NCBI RefSeq assembly: GCF_009727155.1
Contig: NZ_WNWM01000002.1
Span: forward strand, 4,588,001 to 4,652,000
Reading direction: 5' to 3'
DNA length: 64,000 bases
From: Pseudoduganella dura
Lineage (GTDB): Bacteria > Pseudomonadota > Gammaproteobacteria > Burkholderiales > Burkholderiaceae_D
Part shown: piece after piece, positions 1-7,944 of the stretch
Layout: each line of letters opens with the position of its first letter
Numbering within the stretch: position 1 is the first letter of the stretch
Made by a program: the position numbers and the translations under genes
The notes under the pieces: model-generated
Database searches by the model: none
What the model saw: only the letters and a program-made list of their open reading frames with translations
What the model was told of the DNA's origin: nothing

Positions 1-651
1 GTACAGGATCACTTCCTGGCGGATGCGTTCCATCGCATCCTGGCGCGACAGCGCGGCGTTCGATCCCTGCGATGCCAGGCCCAGCGCTTCCTGCATGCGC
101 TCGATCGCCTTCTGCTGGAACGCGGCCACGACTTGCGGGATCAGCGGCGTGATGCGCCTGACGATGGCCTCCATGGCCTCGATGCGCGAAACCAGCATGG
201 CCTCGAGCGCGGCGCCTTCGCGCTGGCGGCTGGTGACGAACGCCCCGGTGGTCTTGGCCATCAGCGTGGCCACGTCGGCCTGCAGCGTTTCCTGGCCGAT
301 CTGCGCTTCCTCGACCACGCCGGGCCAGCGCAGCAATTCCGCCACGGACATCGCATGCGCGCCGCTGAAATGCGCGGTCACCTCGTTCTGCAGGCGGGCA
401 AGTTCATTGAGCAGGGGGATATTCAGCGCCTGGGTACCCGCGCCAGCGGCCTTGCGGCCGAAACTCAACCGGATTTCCACCTTGCCGCGCGTGATGGCGG
501 CCATGATCGCGGCCCGCAGGTCGGGTTCCAACGCCCGGAGGTCATCATTGATGCGGAATTGAAGGTCGAGAAAACGGGAATTGACACTCTTGATTTCAAT
601 GGTCAGAGTTCCCGCCGCGCTTTCGCTGGTGGCAACCGCGTAGCCCGTCAT
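1..651 (-). CDS. yicC: YicC family endoribonuclease, C-terminus cut by window edge
   Basis: The reverse strand encodes MTGYAVATSESAAGTLTIEI followed by KSVNSRFLDLQFRI, the hallmark N-terminus of YicC proteins (SMTGYA, then E-x-[KR]-S-V-N-x-R-[FY]-L). Family members are RNA endonucleases linked to stationary phase and small-RNA turnover. The visible 217 codons end in RIRQEVILY, just before the AQRIDVAEEL-like segment of the family, so roughly 70-80 C-terminal residues lie outside the window. The ATG before TGY is used; an in-frame TTG at 666 would give an LSISSMTGY start, closer to the usual MI(R/S)SMTGYA, and is a real alternative. The gene is divergent from the kinase gene, about 100 bp away. 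Family assignment is confident; the exact start is not. Confidence 0.88.
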   Translation of the reverse strand, partial: MTGYAVATSESAAGTLTIEIKSVNSRFLDLQFRINDDLRALEPDLRAAIMAAITRGKVEIRLSFGRKAAGAGTQALNIPLLNELARLQNEVTAHFSGAHAMSVAELLRWPGVVEEAQIGQETLQADVATLMAKTTGAFVTSRQREGAALEAMLVSRIEAMEAIVRRITPLIPQVVAAFQQKAIERMQEALGLASQGSNAALSRQDAMERIRQEVILY

Positions 652-751
652 GCTGGAAATGCTCAATGGATATCCCCGATTTTATCTTTACAATGCTTCG
701 TTTTGTCCACACAATCCGGTCTCAGTTGCGTTAGTTGAGGCGAAGAAACGC

Positions 752-1729
752 ATGGTTGCGAACGTACCGTTACCGGATGGGTTGGAGCTGGCTGGATACC
801 GCATTGTAAAGAAAATTGCGTCCGGCGGGTTCAGTATCGTCTACCTCGCCTATGACACGGAAGGCAATGCGGTCGCCATCAAGGAGTATTTACCAAGCGC
901 ATTGGCATTGCGTCAAGAGGGAGAATTGGCGCCAAGCGTTTCTGCTGCCAATCTGCCCGTGTTCCGCATCGGCCTGAAATGCTTTTTCGAAGAAGGCCGC
1001 ACGCTCGCCAGGATTGCCCATCCAAACGTGGTGCGGGTCCTGAACTTCTTCCGGGCCCACGATACCGTGTACATGGTCATGGCTTATGAATCCGGCCATA
1101 CGCTGCAGGACCATATATCGCACCAGCGGGCCAAGGGCGGCAGGATCGGCGAGGCATTCATCCGCCAGGTTTTTATCCAGGTATTGAAGGGATTGCGCGA
1201 AGTGCATGCGAACGGGTTGCTGCACCTCGATTTAAAACCGGCCAATATCTACCTGCGTACCGACGGCACGCCGATGCTGCTCGATTTCGGCGCGGCGCGG
1301 CAGATCATCAACAGCGGGGCGCTGACACTGATGCCGATGTTTACGCCGGGCTTTGCCGCCCCCGAGCTCACCGTCAAGACTTCGCCGCTGGGGCCGTGGA
1401 CCGACGCCTATGGCATCGGCGCGGCCATGTTCGCCTGCATGGCGGGCGCGCCGCCGCAGCCGGCCCAGGAGCGCCGCAACGCCGACAGGATGGATGAACA
1501 TTACGGCAAGCTGGCGGAGCGTTATTCTCCCGAGCTGTTGCAGCTGGTGCGTTGGGCGCTGACGAGCGATCCGCTGGCGCGGCCGCAAAGCCTGTTCGAA
1601 CTGCAGAAAGCATTGCAGACGCCGCCCGCGCCGCCGCCGCCGGCAGGCCCGTTCGCGCGGCTGCGCACGCTGGCGCGGCGCCTGCGGCCGGCGCGAGGCG
1701 CCGAAGCATCCGACACTCTGCAGCACTAG
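752..1729 (+). CDS. Serine/threonine protein kinase, Hanks type
   Basis: A 325-residue protein with a full Hanks-type kinase domain: glycine loop IASGGFSIVYLA (residues 22-33), ATP-binding lysine in VAIKEYLP (K44), catalytic loop HLDLKPAN (158-165; Leu where most kinases have Arg), DFG (178-180) and the activation-segment APE motif in FAAPEL. A proline-rich stretch and a basic tail follow. No transmembrane helix or sensor domain is visible, so it is probably a cytoplasmic kinase. HLD rather than HRD suggests it does not need RD-type activation-loop phosphorylation (inference). The chosen ATG has GAGG about 11 nt upstream; a start at 650 in the same frame would overlap yicC. The PP2C gene begins 5 bp downstream, so kinase and phosphatase are almost certainly co-transcribed. 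The substrate is unknown. Confidence 0.9.
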   Translation: MVANVPLPDGLELAGYRIVKKIASGGFSIVYLAYDTEGNAVAIKEYLPSALALRQEGELAPSVSAANLPVFRIGLKCFFEEGRTLARIAHPNVVRVLNFFRAHDTVYMVMAYESGHTLQDHISHQRAKGGRIGEAFIRQVFIQVLKGLREVHANGLLHLDLKPANIYLRTDGTPMLLDFGAARQIINSGALTLMPMFTPGFAAPELTVKTSPLGPWTDAYGIGAAMFACMAGAPPQPAQERRNADRMDEHYGKLAERYSPELLQLVRWALTSDPLARPQSLFELQKALQTPPAPPPPAGPFARLRTLARRLRPARGAEASDTLQH

Positions 1730-1734
1730 ATACC

Positions 1735-2649
1735 ATGCGATTCTCCGTCTACCAGGAAAGCCACATCGGCGCCCGCCGGATGAACCAGGACCGGATGGGC
1801 TACAGCTTCACGCGCGATGCGCTGCTGCTGGTGCTGGCCGACGGCATGGGCGGCCACCCGCGCGGCGAAGTGGCCGCCACCATTGCGTTGCAGACCATTT
1901 CCGCGCTGTTCCAGCAGCAGGCCGACCCGTACGTGAAGGGCCCCGAGCGCTTCCTGGAAGACGCGTGCCACGCGGCGCACCGCGAGATCCACCGCCACGC
2001 GGCGGCGCACGGCATGCCGGAGACGCCGCGCACCACGATCGTCGCCTGCCTGGTACAGCACAATGCCGCCACGTGGGCGCACTGCGGCGACTCGCGGCTG
2101 TACTGGCTGCGCGGCGGGCGCATCCTGGCGCGCACGCGCGACCACTCGCATATCGAGAAACTGATCGATGCCGGCCGCGTGCCGGCATCGGCCCGCGATA
2201 CGCATCCGGACCGGAACAAGCTGTACAACTGCCTGGGCGCGACCGCGGCGCCGAAGGTCGAGCTGTCGCGGCAGGCCAGCCTGGCGCCCGGCGACGTGAT
2301 GCTGTTATGCTCGGATGGCCTGTGGGCCGTGCTGCCGGAAGAAGAGCTGGTGACCGCTCTTTCCTCCGGCCCCGTCGACAGCGCCGTGCCGCACCTGCTG
2401 CGCTGCGCATTGCAGCGGGCCGGCGCCACCAGCGACAACGTCACCGGCCTGGCGATCGCCTGGCAAGGCGCGCCGGGCATCAACGATGCGCCGGCTGCCG
2501 GATCGACCATGATCGCCACGGAAACCTTGCCCGGCGACCTGCACAGCACCACGATCGCGCCCGCCGATCCGTTCGACGAAGCCGAGATCGACCGGGCCAT
2601 CGCCGAGATCCGCGTGGCCATCGAACGATCCTCCCAGTTACTCAAATAA
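1735..2649 (+). CDS. PP2C-family serine/threonine phosphatase
   Basis: A 304-residue PP2C (PPM) metallophosphatase. Metal-binding motifs are in order: NQDRMG (D19), LADGMGGH (D36, G37), CGDSRLY, LLCSDGLW and SDNVTGLA. These residues coordinate the two Mn/Mg ions in the family. The catalytic domain ends near residue 245; the rest is a low-complexity linker and a short acidic/amphipathic helix (DPFDEAEIDRAIAEIR). No membrane segment is seen. The gene starts 5 bp after the kinase gene stops and is presumably its antagonist, the two forming a reversible Ser/Thr phosphorylation switch. The start follows from the MRFSVYQESHIGARRMNQDR alignment pattern typical of short bacterial PP2Cs. rph follows after 15 bp, so the pair may be co-expressed with RNA-processing genes. 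Confidence 0.92.
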   Translation: MRFSVYQESHIGARRMNQDRMGYSFTRDALLLVLADGMGGHPRGEVAATIALQTISALFQQQADPYVKGPERFLEDACHAAHREIHRHAAAHGMPETPRTTIVACLVQHNAATWAHCGDSRLYWLRGGRILARTRDHSHIEKLIDAGRVPASARDTHPDRNKLYNCLGATAAPKVELSRQASLAPGDVMLLCSDGLWAVLPEEELVTALSSGPVDSAVPHLLRCALQRAGATSDNVTGLAIAWQGAPGINDAPAAGSTMIATETLPGDLHSTTIAPADPFDEAEIDRAIAEIRVAIERSSQLLK

Positions 2650-2664
2650 CGTTAGAAAGCATTC

Positions 2665-3399
2665 ATGACCCTTGATACCCGTCCCAGCGGCCGCGCCGTC
2701 GACCAGTTGCGCACCGTGCGCCTGACCCGCCAGTACACCCGGCATGCCGAAGGCTCGGTACTGATCGAATGCGGCGACACCAGGGTGATCTGCACCGCCA
2801 GCCTCGAAGAGAAGGTGCCGGGCTTCCTGAAGGGCAAGGGGCAGGGCTGGCTGACGGCGGAATACGGCATGCTGCCGCGCTCCACCCATTCGCGCATGGA
2901 CCGCGAAGCCGCCCGGGGCAAGCAAAGCGGCCGCACGCAGGAAATCCAGCGCCTGATCGGCCGCTCGTTGCGCGCCGCGTTCGACCTGCAAGGCTTCGGC
3001 GAGCGCACGCTGCACCTGGACTGCGACGTCATCCAGGCCGACGGCGGCACCCGCACCGCGTCGATCACCGGCGCCATGGTCGCCGCCTACGATGCGTTCA
3101 CGAAGCTGGTCGACAAGGGGGCGATCCCTGCCGTGCCGGTGAAGCACTTCGTCGCCGCGATCTCGGTCGGCGTATTCCAGGGCACGCCGGTGCTGGACCT
3201 GGACTACCCGGAGGATTCCGCCTGCGACACCGACATGAACGTGGTCATGACGGATGCCGGCCACTTTGTCGAAGTACAGGGCACCGCCGAAGGCGCCGCC
3301 TTCGACCGCGCCACGATGAACCGGCTGCTCGACCTGGCCGATGCCGGCATCGCCGACCTGATCCGGCTGCAGAAGCGCGAACTGGGGCTGGCGGGGTAA
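2665..3399 (+). CDS. rph: Ribonuclease PH
   Basis: A 244-residue phosphorolytic 3'-5' exoribonuclease that trims tRNA precursors. The sequence is typical along its whole length: [40 protein letters not shown], the substrate-binding [34 protein letters not shown], and [16 protein letters not shown] near the phosphate site. Length and start agree with the family. It follows the PP2C gene by 15 bp and precedes rdgB, an order (rph, rdgB, hemW) common in Burkholderiales. The space after it to rdgB is filled by a palindromic repeat element. Confidence 0.97.
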   Translation: MTLDTRPSGRAVDQLRTVRLTRQYTRHAEGSVLIECGDTRVICTASLEEKVPGFLKGKGQGWLTAEYGMLPRSTHSRMDREAARGKQSGRTQEIQRLIGRSLRAAFDLQGFGERTLHLDCDVIQADGGTRTASITGAMVAAYDAFTKLVDKGAIPAVPVKHFVAAISVGVFQGTPVLDLDYPEDSACDTDMNVVMTDAGHFVEVQGTAEGAAFDRATMNRLLDLADAGIADLIRLQKRELGLAG

Positions 3400-3406
3400 A
3401 ATAGTT

Positions 3407-3530
3407 GCCCCCAACTCGAATGGGGGCCCCAAATTGGGGCAGACCCTGTTTGCAGGAAATTTTCTCGTAAACAAGGGCCGTCCCGGATCTTTCCTCAAAA
3501 ACAGGGTCCGTCCCGGATTTTTCGGATTTT
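3407..3530. repeat. REP-like intergenic element: hairpins plus 30-bp tandem repeat
   Basis: The rph-rdgB gap is almost wholly structured. It opens with a hairpin GCCCCCA-ACTCGAA-TGGGGGC, then the palindrome CCCCAAATTGGGG. It ends in two head-to-tail units of exactly 30 bp (3471-3500 and 3501-3530), whose first 23 bases agree at most positions and share CCGTCCCGGAT. An inverted version of the unit (GGGGCAGACCCTGTTTGC) lies just before them. The AATTGGGG...CCC...GGAAA pattern recurs in the element at 13.5 kb, which suggests one dispersed family. No clear Shine-Dalgarno remains before rdgB. Function unknown. Confidence 0.6.
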
Positions 3531-3536
3531 CATTTC

Positions 3537-4121
3537 ATGACCCAAAAGCTCATCCTTGCCTCGAACAACGCGGGCAAACTGAAGGAATTCAACGCACTGC
3601 TGTCCACCGTCGGCTTCGACGTGCACGCGCAGGGCGAATTCGGCGTGCCGGAGGCGGACGAACCGTTCCACACGTTCGTCGAGAACGCGCTGCAGAAGGC
3701 GCGCCATGCGTCTCGGCTCACCGGGCTGCCGGCGCTGGCCGACGATTCCGGCGTCTGCGTCAACGCGCTCGGCGGCGCTCCCGGCGTCTACTCGGCGCGC
3801 TATGCGGGCGAGCCGAAATCCGATGCCGCCAACAGTGCCAGACTGGTCGCCGACCTGGCGCGGCATGACGACAAATCGGCCTATTACTACTGCGTGCTGG
3901 TGTTCGTGCGCCATGCCGACGATCCGCAGCCGGTCATCGCCGACGGCGTCTGGCGCGGTGTCATCCAGGCCGAGGCGCGCGGCGCCGGCGGCTTCGGCTA
4001 CGATCCGCACTTTTACATTCCCGAATTGGGCAAGACGGCCGCGGAACTTGCACCCGACGAGAAAAACCGCCTGTCCCATCGCGGCCAGGCATTGCGCGCG
4101 CTGGTAGAGAAGCTGAAATGA
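3537..4121 (+). CDS. rdgB: XTP/dITP diphosphatase (RdgB/HAM1)
   Basis: A 194-residue non-canonical purine NTP pyrophosphatase that hydrolyses ITP, dITP and XTP to monophosphates and keeps deaminated purines out of nucleic acids. Family signatures are present: LILASNNAGKLKEF at the N-terminus, TFVENALQKARHAS, LPALADDSGVCVNALGGAPG (catalytic acidic residues) and GGFGYDPHFYIPE toward the C-terminus, ending SHRGQALRALVEKL. Length is normal. The ATG sits immediately after a repeat element with no obvious ribosome-binding site. The stop codon overlaps the start of hemW (ATGA), so the two are translationally coupled. Confidence 0.96.
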   Translation: MTQKLILASNNAGKLKEFNALLSTVGFDVHAQGEFGVPEADEPFHTFVENALQKARHASRLTGLPALADDSGVCVNALGGAPGVYSARYAGEPKSDAANSARLVADLARHDDKSAYYYCVLVFVRHADDPQPVIADGVWRGVIQAEARGAGGFGYDPHFYIPELGKTAAELAPDEKNRLSHRGQALRALVEKLK

Positions 4122-5371
4122 TCCCCATCAAACCGGTTGGCGCGGGCAGCGGCAAGAGCGCAGCGCCGGCCCGCACCATCGATGCCGCCGCCGGCGTTGC
4201 AGCGCAATACCTGCAGCCGGGCGCCCTGAACCTCGCGGCACTGCCGCCTCTTTCACTCTACGTGCACTGGCCGTGGTGCGTGCGGAAATGCCCGTACTGC
4301 GACTTCAATTCGCACGAAGCCACCGGCGAGGTGCCCGAGAAACAGTACCTCGATGCGCTGCGCCTCGACCTGGAAATGGCGCTGCCGCTGATCTGGGGCC
4401 GCCGCATCCACACGGTGTTCATCGGCGGCGGCACGCCGAGCCTGATGTCCGCCGCGGGCCTGGACCGGCTGCTGTCGGACCTGCGCACGCTGCTGCCGCT
4501 GGACGGCGATGCCGAGATCACGATGGAAGCCAACCCCGGCACCTTCGAGGCCGAGAAATTCCGCAGCTACCGGACCAGCGGCATCAACCGGCTGTCGATC
4601 GGCATCCAGAGCTTCAATCCGCACCACCTGCAGGCGCTGGGCCGCATCCATGACGACGGCGAGGCCCGCCGTGCGGTCGAGATCGCGCTGGCGAACTTCG
4701 ACAACTTCAACCTCGACCTGATGTACGCGCTGCCGTCGCAGACGCTGGACGAGGCGCGCGTCGACCTGGCGACGGCATTGTCATACCAGCCGCCGCACCT
4801 GTCGCTGTACCACCTGACGATGGAACCGAACACGGTATTCGCGAAGTATCCGCCAGAACTGCCGGACGACGACACCAGCGCGGACATGCAGGACCTCGTC
4901 GCCGACATGACCGGCGCGGCCGGCTATGGCCATTACGAGGTGTCGGCCTATGCGCGGCCCGGCCACCAGGCGAAGCACAACCTGAATTACTGGCAGTTCG
5001 GCGACTACCTGGGTATCGGTGCCGGCGCGCACACCAAGCTGTCGTTCCCGCACCGCGTGCTGCGGCAGGCCCGCTACAAGCAGCCGAAATCGTACATGGA
5101 GCAGGTGGCCAACGGCACGCCGGTGCAGGAAGAGCACGAGATCCCGCGCGCCGAGATGGGCTTCGAGTTCATGCTGAACACGCTGCGCCTGCAGGGCGGC
5201 TTCGCCCCGAACCTGTTCACCGAGCGCACCGGCCTGGCGCTGAACACGATCGAGAAGGGCCTGAACGAAGCCGAAGGCAAGGGGCTGATCTACCGCGATC
5301 ACGCCATCATCCGGCCGACCGAGCTGGGACACCGGTTCCTCAACGACCTGCAGCAGATCTTCCTCGCCTGA
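4118..5371 (+). CDS. hemW: Radical SAM family heme chaperone HemW
   Basis: A 417-residue radical-SAM protein. The iron-sulfur motif is in YVHWPWCVRKCPYCDFNSH (C54, C58, C61). The SAM-binding FIGGGTPSLM and the HemW-type INRLSIGIQSFNPHHLQALGR follow, with LSLYHLTMEPNT and the C-terminal HemN-like domain GFEFMLNTLRL. HemW binds heme and delivers it to respiratory proteins; it was long annotated as coproporphyrinogen oxidase because of its likeness to HemN. There are about 45 residues before the core that are alanine/proline-rich and not conserved; the ATG overlapping rdgB is nonetheless the only start that preserves coupling. The gene converges on the patatin gene with 25 bp between. Confidence 0.93.
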   Translation: MIPIKPVGAGSGKSAAPARTIDAAAGVAAQYLQPGALNLAALPPLSLYVHWPWCVRKCPYCDFNSHEATGEVPEKQYLDALRLDLEMALPLIWGRRIHTVFIGGGTPSLMSAAGLDRLLSDLRTLLPLDGDAEITMEANPGTFEAEKFRSYRTSGINRLSIGIQSFNPHHLQALGRIHDDGEARRAVEIALANFDNFNLDLMYALPSQTLDEARVDLATALSYQPPHLSLYHLTMEPNTVFAKYPPELPDDDTSADMQDLVADMTGAAGYGHYEVSAYARPGHQAKHNLNYWQFGDYLGIGAGAHTKLSFPHRVLRQARYKQPKSYMEQVANGTPVQEEHEIPRAEMGFEFMLNTLRLQGGFAPNLFTERTGLALNTIEKGLNEAEGKGLIYRDHAIIRPTELGHRFLNDLQQIFLA

Positions 5372-5396
5372 TATTCCTTGCCTGACCGAAGCCGGA

Positions 5397-6482
5397 CTAG
5401 AACGCTGACGCCAGCGCCAGGTCCGGCTTCTCCGCCCACCCGGCGAGCGCCTCGGCCATCCGTTCGCTTTCCCCGATCGCATAGGTCCAGTCCCGGATGC
5501 GGGCCGCGTGGTCCTGCCCGTAGCGCTTGAAGTCGTTCCGGTCCGGCAGCTTGCGGTTCGGCAGCCGGGCGACGAACGACGGCGAAGGGGAAACGAGGAT
5601 CACGTTTTCCAGCGCCAGGTGACCGGACTGCGCCGGCGCACGGCGCCACGGCAGCGATTTGTCGAGCCAGCCGGGCACGATGTAGTCGGTGAAGTGCGGG
5701 TACAGCACCAGGCCGGGATCGCGCTGGTAGGGCAGGTGCAGGTGGTAGTCGATCAGGCCGCCATCCCAGTAAGCCCCCGGCGGCGCGCCTGCGATGTCGC
5801 GCACGGCTTCGAGCACGAGCGGAATCGAGCCGGAGGCCAGCAGCGCGTCGCGCAGGTTGTCCAGACCCAGGGCCACGAAGCGCGACGCGAACGCATCGAA
5901 ACGCTCGCGCAGCCAGCCGCCTTCGTCGCGCGCATCGTGGAACAGTACCCGCTCCATCCCGCGCGCCAGCCGGCTGCGCGATACGGCATTGCCGGCCGCG
6001 GCCCGCAGGAACCCCGCCAGTTCCCGCCAGCGCACGCCGCCGGCATTGGCCAGCGGCCCGATGCCGCGCGCGGTGATCACGGTCACGCGATGATGCGGAT
6101 GGGCGATGACTTCGTGGCCATGCCCCGCCAGCACTTCTTCCAGCAGGCCGCGCACCGTGCGCGTCACATAGGCCGAATCGACCCGGGCCGGGTAAGTCTG
6201 GTGCGTGTAGTGGTAAGCCAGCCGCTTGTGCGCGGCCACCGGGTCGGCGAACGCGCCGGCGGCCATGCGCCAGGCGCCGATCGAGGCGCCGATCAGCTGC
6301 CGTTCGCGCGGCGCCCGGGGCAGCCAGTCGCCGAACAGCCAGGTGTCGATGCCGTTCAGGATCAGGCCTTTCGGCCCGCCGGCCGCGGCGGGAATGATGG
6401 CGATGTCGGAAGCCTGCAAGCCTTCGGCGGCGATGCGCTGGCGGGCGCGGGCGCCGAGGCGGATGGTGATCGGTGAGTCCAT
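5397..6482 (-). CDS. Patatin-like phospholipase family protein
   Basis: A 361-residue predicted serine lipid acyl hydrolase. The nucleophile elbow is GASIGAW (S67), the oxyanion loop is AAAGGPKGLIL (about 33-42; GGPKG in place of the usual GGxRG), and the catalytic aspartate lies in YWDGGLIDYH (D240), completing the Ser-Asp dyad. No signal peptide is evident, so it is probably cytoplasmic or membrane-associated. The start chosen, MDSPITIRLG, is the one after which the sequence becomes protein-like; the open frame continues upstream but overlaps the outer-membrane factor gene. It lies 28 bp downstream of the efflux operon on the same strand and may be transcribed with it. The substrate cannot be read from sequence. 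Confidence 0.82.
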   Translation of the reverse strand: MDSPITIRLGARARQRIAAEGLQASDIAIIPAAAGGPKGLILNGIDTWLFGDWLPRAPRERQLIGASIGAWRMAAGAFADPVAAHKRLAYHYTHQTYPARVDSAYVTRTVRGLLEEVLAGHGHEVIAHPHHRVTVITARGIGPLANAGGVRWRELAGFLRAAAGNAVSRSRLARGMERVLFHDARDEGGWLRERFDAFASRFVALGLDNLRDALLASGSIPLVLEAVRDIAGAPPGAYWDGGLIDYHLHLPYQRDPGLVLYPHFTDYIVPGWLDKSLPWRRAPAQSGHLALENVILVSPSPSFVARLPNRKLPDRNDFKRYGQDHAARIRDWTYAIGESERMAEALAGWAEKPDLALASAF

Positions 6483-6510
6483 GCCGCATTGTAAGCCGGC
6501 CGCTCCGGGA

Positions 6511-7944
6511 TTACCGCAACCCGCCGCCCAGCGCCCGGTACAGGTCGATGGCGCTCGTGGTGCGCAGCAGGCGCGCCTGCACCAGCTCCTGCTCGGCCGC
6601 GAACAGTTCGCGCTGCGCATCGAGCACGTCCAGCGTGCTGGCAACCCCGTTCTCGAAACGCAGCGTGAGCAGCCGCAGCCGCTCGGCCTGCGCATCCTGG
6701 ATCGCCCGCTGCGCCGCCACCTGGTCGCCCAGATAGCTGCGCGCCGCGAGGGCATCGGCCACTTCGCGGAACGCGGTCTGGATCGTCCGCTCGTAGTCGG
6801 CGACGGCAATGTTCTTCCTCACCCCGGCCAGGTCGAGGTTGGCGCGGTTGCGGCCCGCGTCGAAGATCGGCAGCGTCAGTTGCGGCACGAACGACCAGGT
6901 ATCGTTGCCGCTGTCGAACAGCTGCGAGAATGCGGGGCTGGCGCTGCCGACCGCCGCGGTCAGCGAAATGCGCGGAAAGAACGCGGCCCGCGCGGCGCCG
7001 ATGCTGGCATTGGCCGCCAGCAGCCTCTGCTCGGCGGCGCGGATATCCGGCCGCCGCGCGATCAGGTCCGACGGCAGCCCGGCCGGCACGGCGCTCATCG
7101 CGTCGATCTGCGCGTCGTCCGCCATGGCGCCCGCCGTTTCCTGGTCAACCGGCGCTCCCACCAGCAGCGTCAGCGCGTTCCCGGCCTGGGCCCGCTGCCG
7201 CGCCAGGGCCAGCGCCGATGCGCGCGCCGTTTCCATCAGCGTTTCGTTCGAGCGCAGGTCGAGCAGCGACGACGCCCCCGCGTCCAGCCGCTGCAACGTC
7301 AATTCATACGTGCGCCGGCGTGCCTCGTACGTGCGCTGGGCCAGCGCCAGCTGCTCGGCATTCGCGCGCTCGGTGAAGTAAGCCTTGGCCACCTCCGCCA
7401 CGATGCTGATCTGCGCCGCCTGCCGGGCTTCGCCGGTGGCGAGATACGTGGCCAGTGCCGCATCGGACAGGCTGCGCACGCGGCCGAAGAAATCCAGCTC
7501 AAAGGCCGGGATCGACAGCCCTGCATCGAAGCGCTCGGCGATCGCCGGCTGGCCGGTGGCGGAATTCACGAAGCCGGGCGAGCGCGCCCGCGTGCCGGAC
7601 AGCGTGCCGTTCAGGTTCGGCAACCGGTCCGCACGCGTGATGCCGTATGCGGCGCGCGCTTCCTCGATGCGCAGCGCCGCGGTGCGCAGGTCGCGGTTGT
7701 TGTCCAGCGCGGCCGCGATCAGCGCCTGCAGCCGCCCGTCGGGGAAGAAGTCGCGCCAGCCGGTATCGACGGCGCTCGTCGCATCGGCGGCCGCCGGGGG
7801 TGCCCCCTTGCCGCCGGCAGTGAGGGGATTTTCCGGAAAGTCGGCGGCCACCGGCGCGGCCGGCCTCTCGTACTTCGGCGCCAGCGAGCATGCCGACAGC
7901 ATGCCGGCGCAGAGGAGGATGCCCACGCTGTTCAACGCTTTCAT
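6511..7944 (-). CDS. RND efflux outer-membrane factor, OprM/NodT family lipoprotein
   Basis: A 477-residue outer-membrane channel of a tripartite efflux pump. It starts with a lipoprotein signal peptide whose lipobox is LSAC (Cys19), then SLAPKYERPAAPV. Two OEP repeats follow, with typical blocks RLPNLNGTLSG, ALDNNRDLRTAALRIEEARA, the interdomain SDLIARRPDIRAAEQRLLAAN and EVADALAARSYLGDQ, each giving helical hairpins of the periplasmic barrel. It is the last gene of the adaptor-pump-channel operon, and its start overlaps the end of the pump gene by 4 bp. The substrate spectrum cannot be inferred; multidrug export is the family norm. Confidence 0.94.
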   Translation of the reverse strand: MKALNSVGILLCAGMLSACSLAPKYERPAAPVAADFPENPLTAGGKGAPPAAADATSAVDTGWRDFFPDGRLQALIAAALDNNRDLRTAALRIEEARAAYGITRADRLPNLNGTLSGTRARSPGFVNSATGQPAIAERFDAGLSIPAFELDFFGRVRSLSDAALATYLATGEARQAAQISIVAEVAKAYFTERANAEQLALAQRTYEARRRTYELTLQRLDAGASSLLDLRSNETLMETARASALALARQRAQAGNALTLLVGAPVDQETAGAMADDAQIDAMSAVPAGLPSDLIARRPDIRAAEQRLLAANASIGAARAAFFPRISLTAAVGSASPAFSQLFDSGNDTWSFVPQLTLPIFDAGRNRANLDLAGVRKNIAVADYERTIQTAFREVADALAARSYLGDQVAAQRAIQDAQAERLRLLTLRFENGVASTLDVLDAQRELFAAEQELVQARLLRTTSAIDLYRALGGGLR

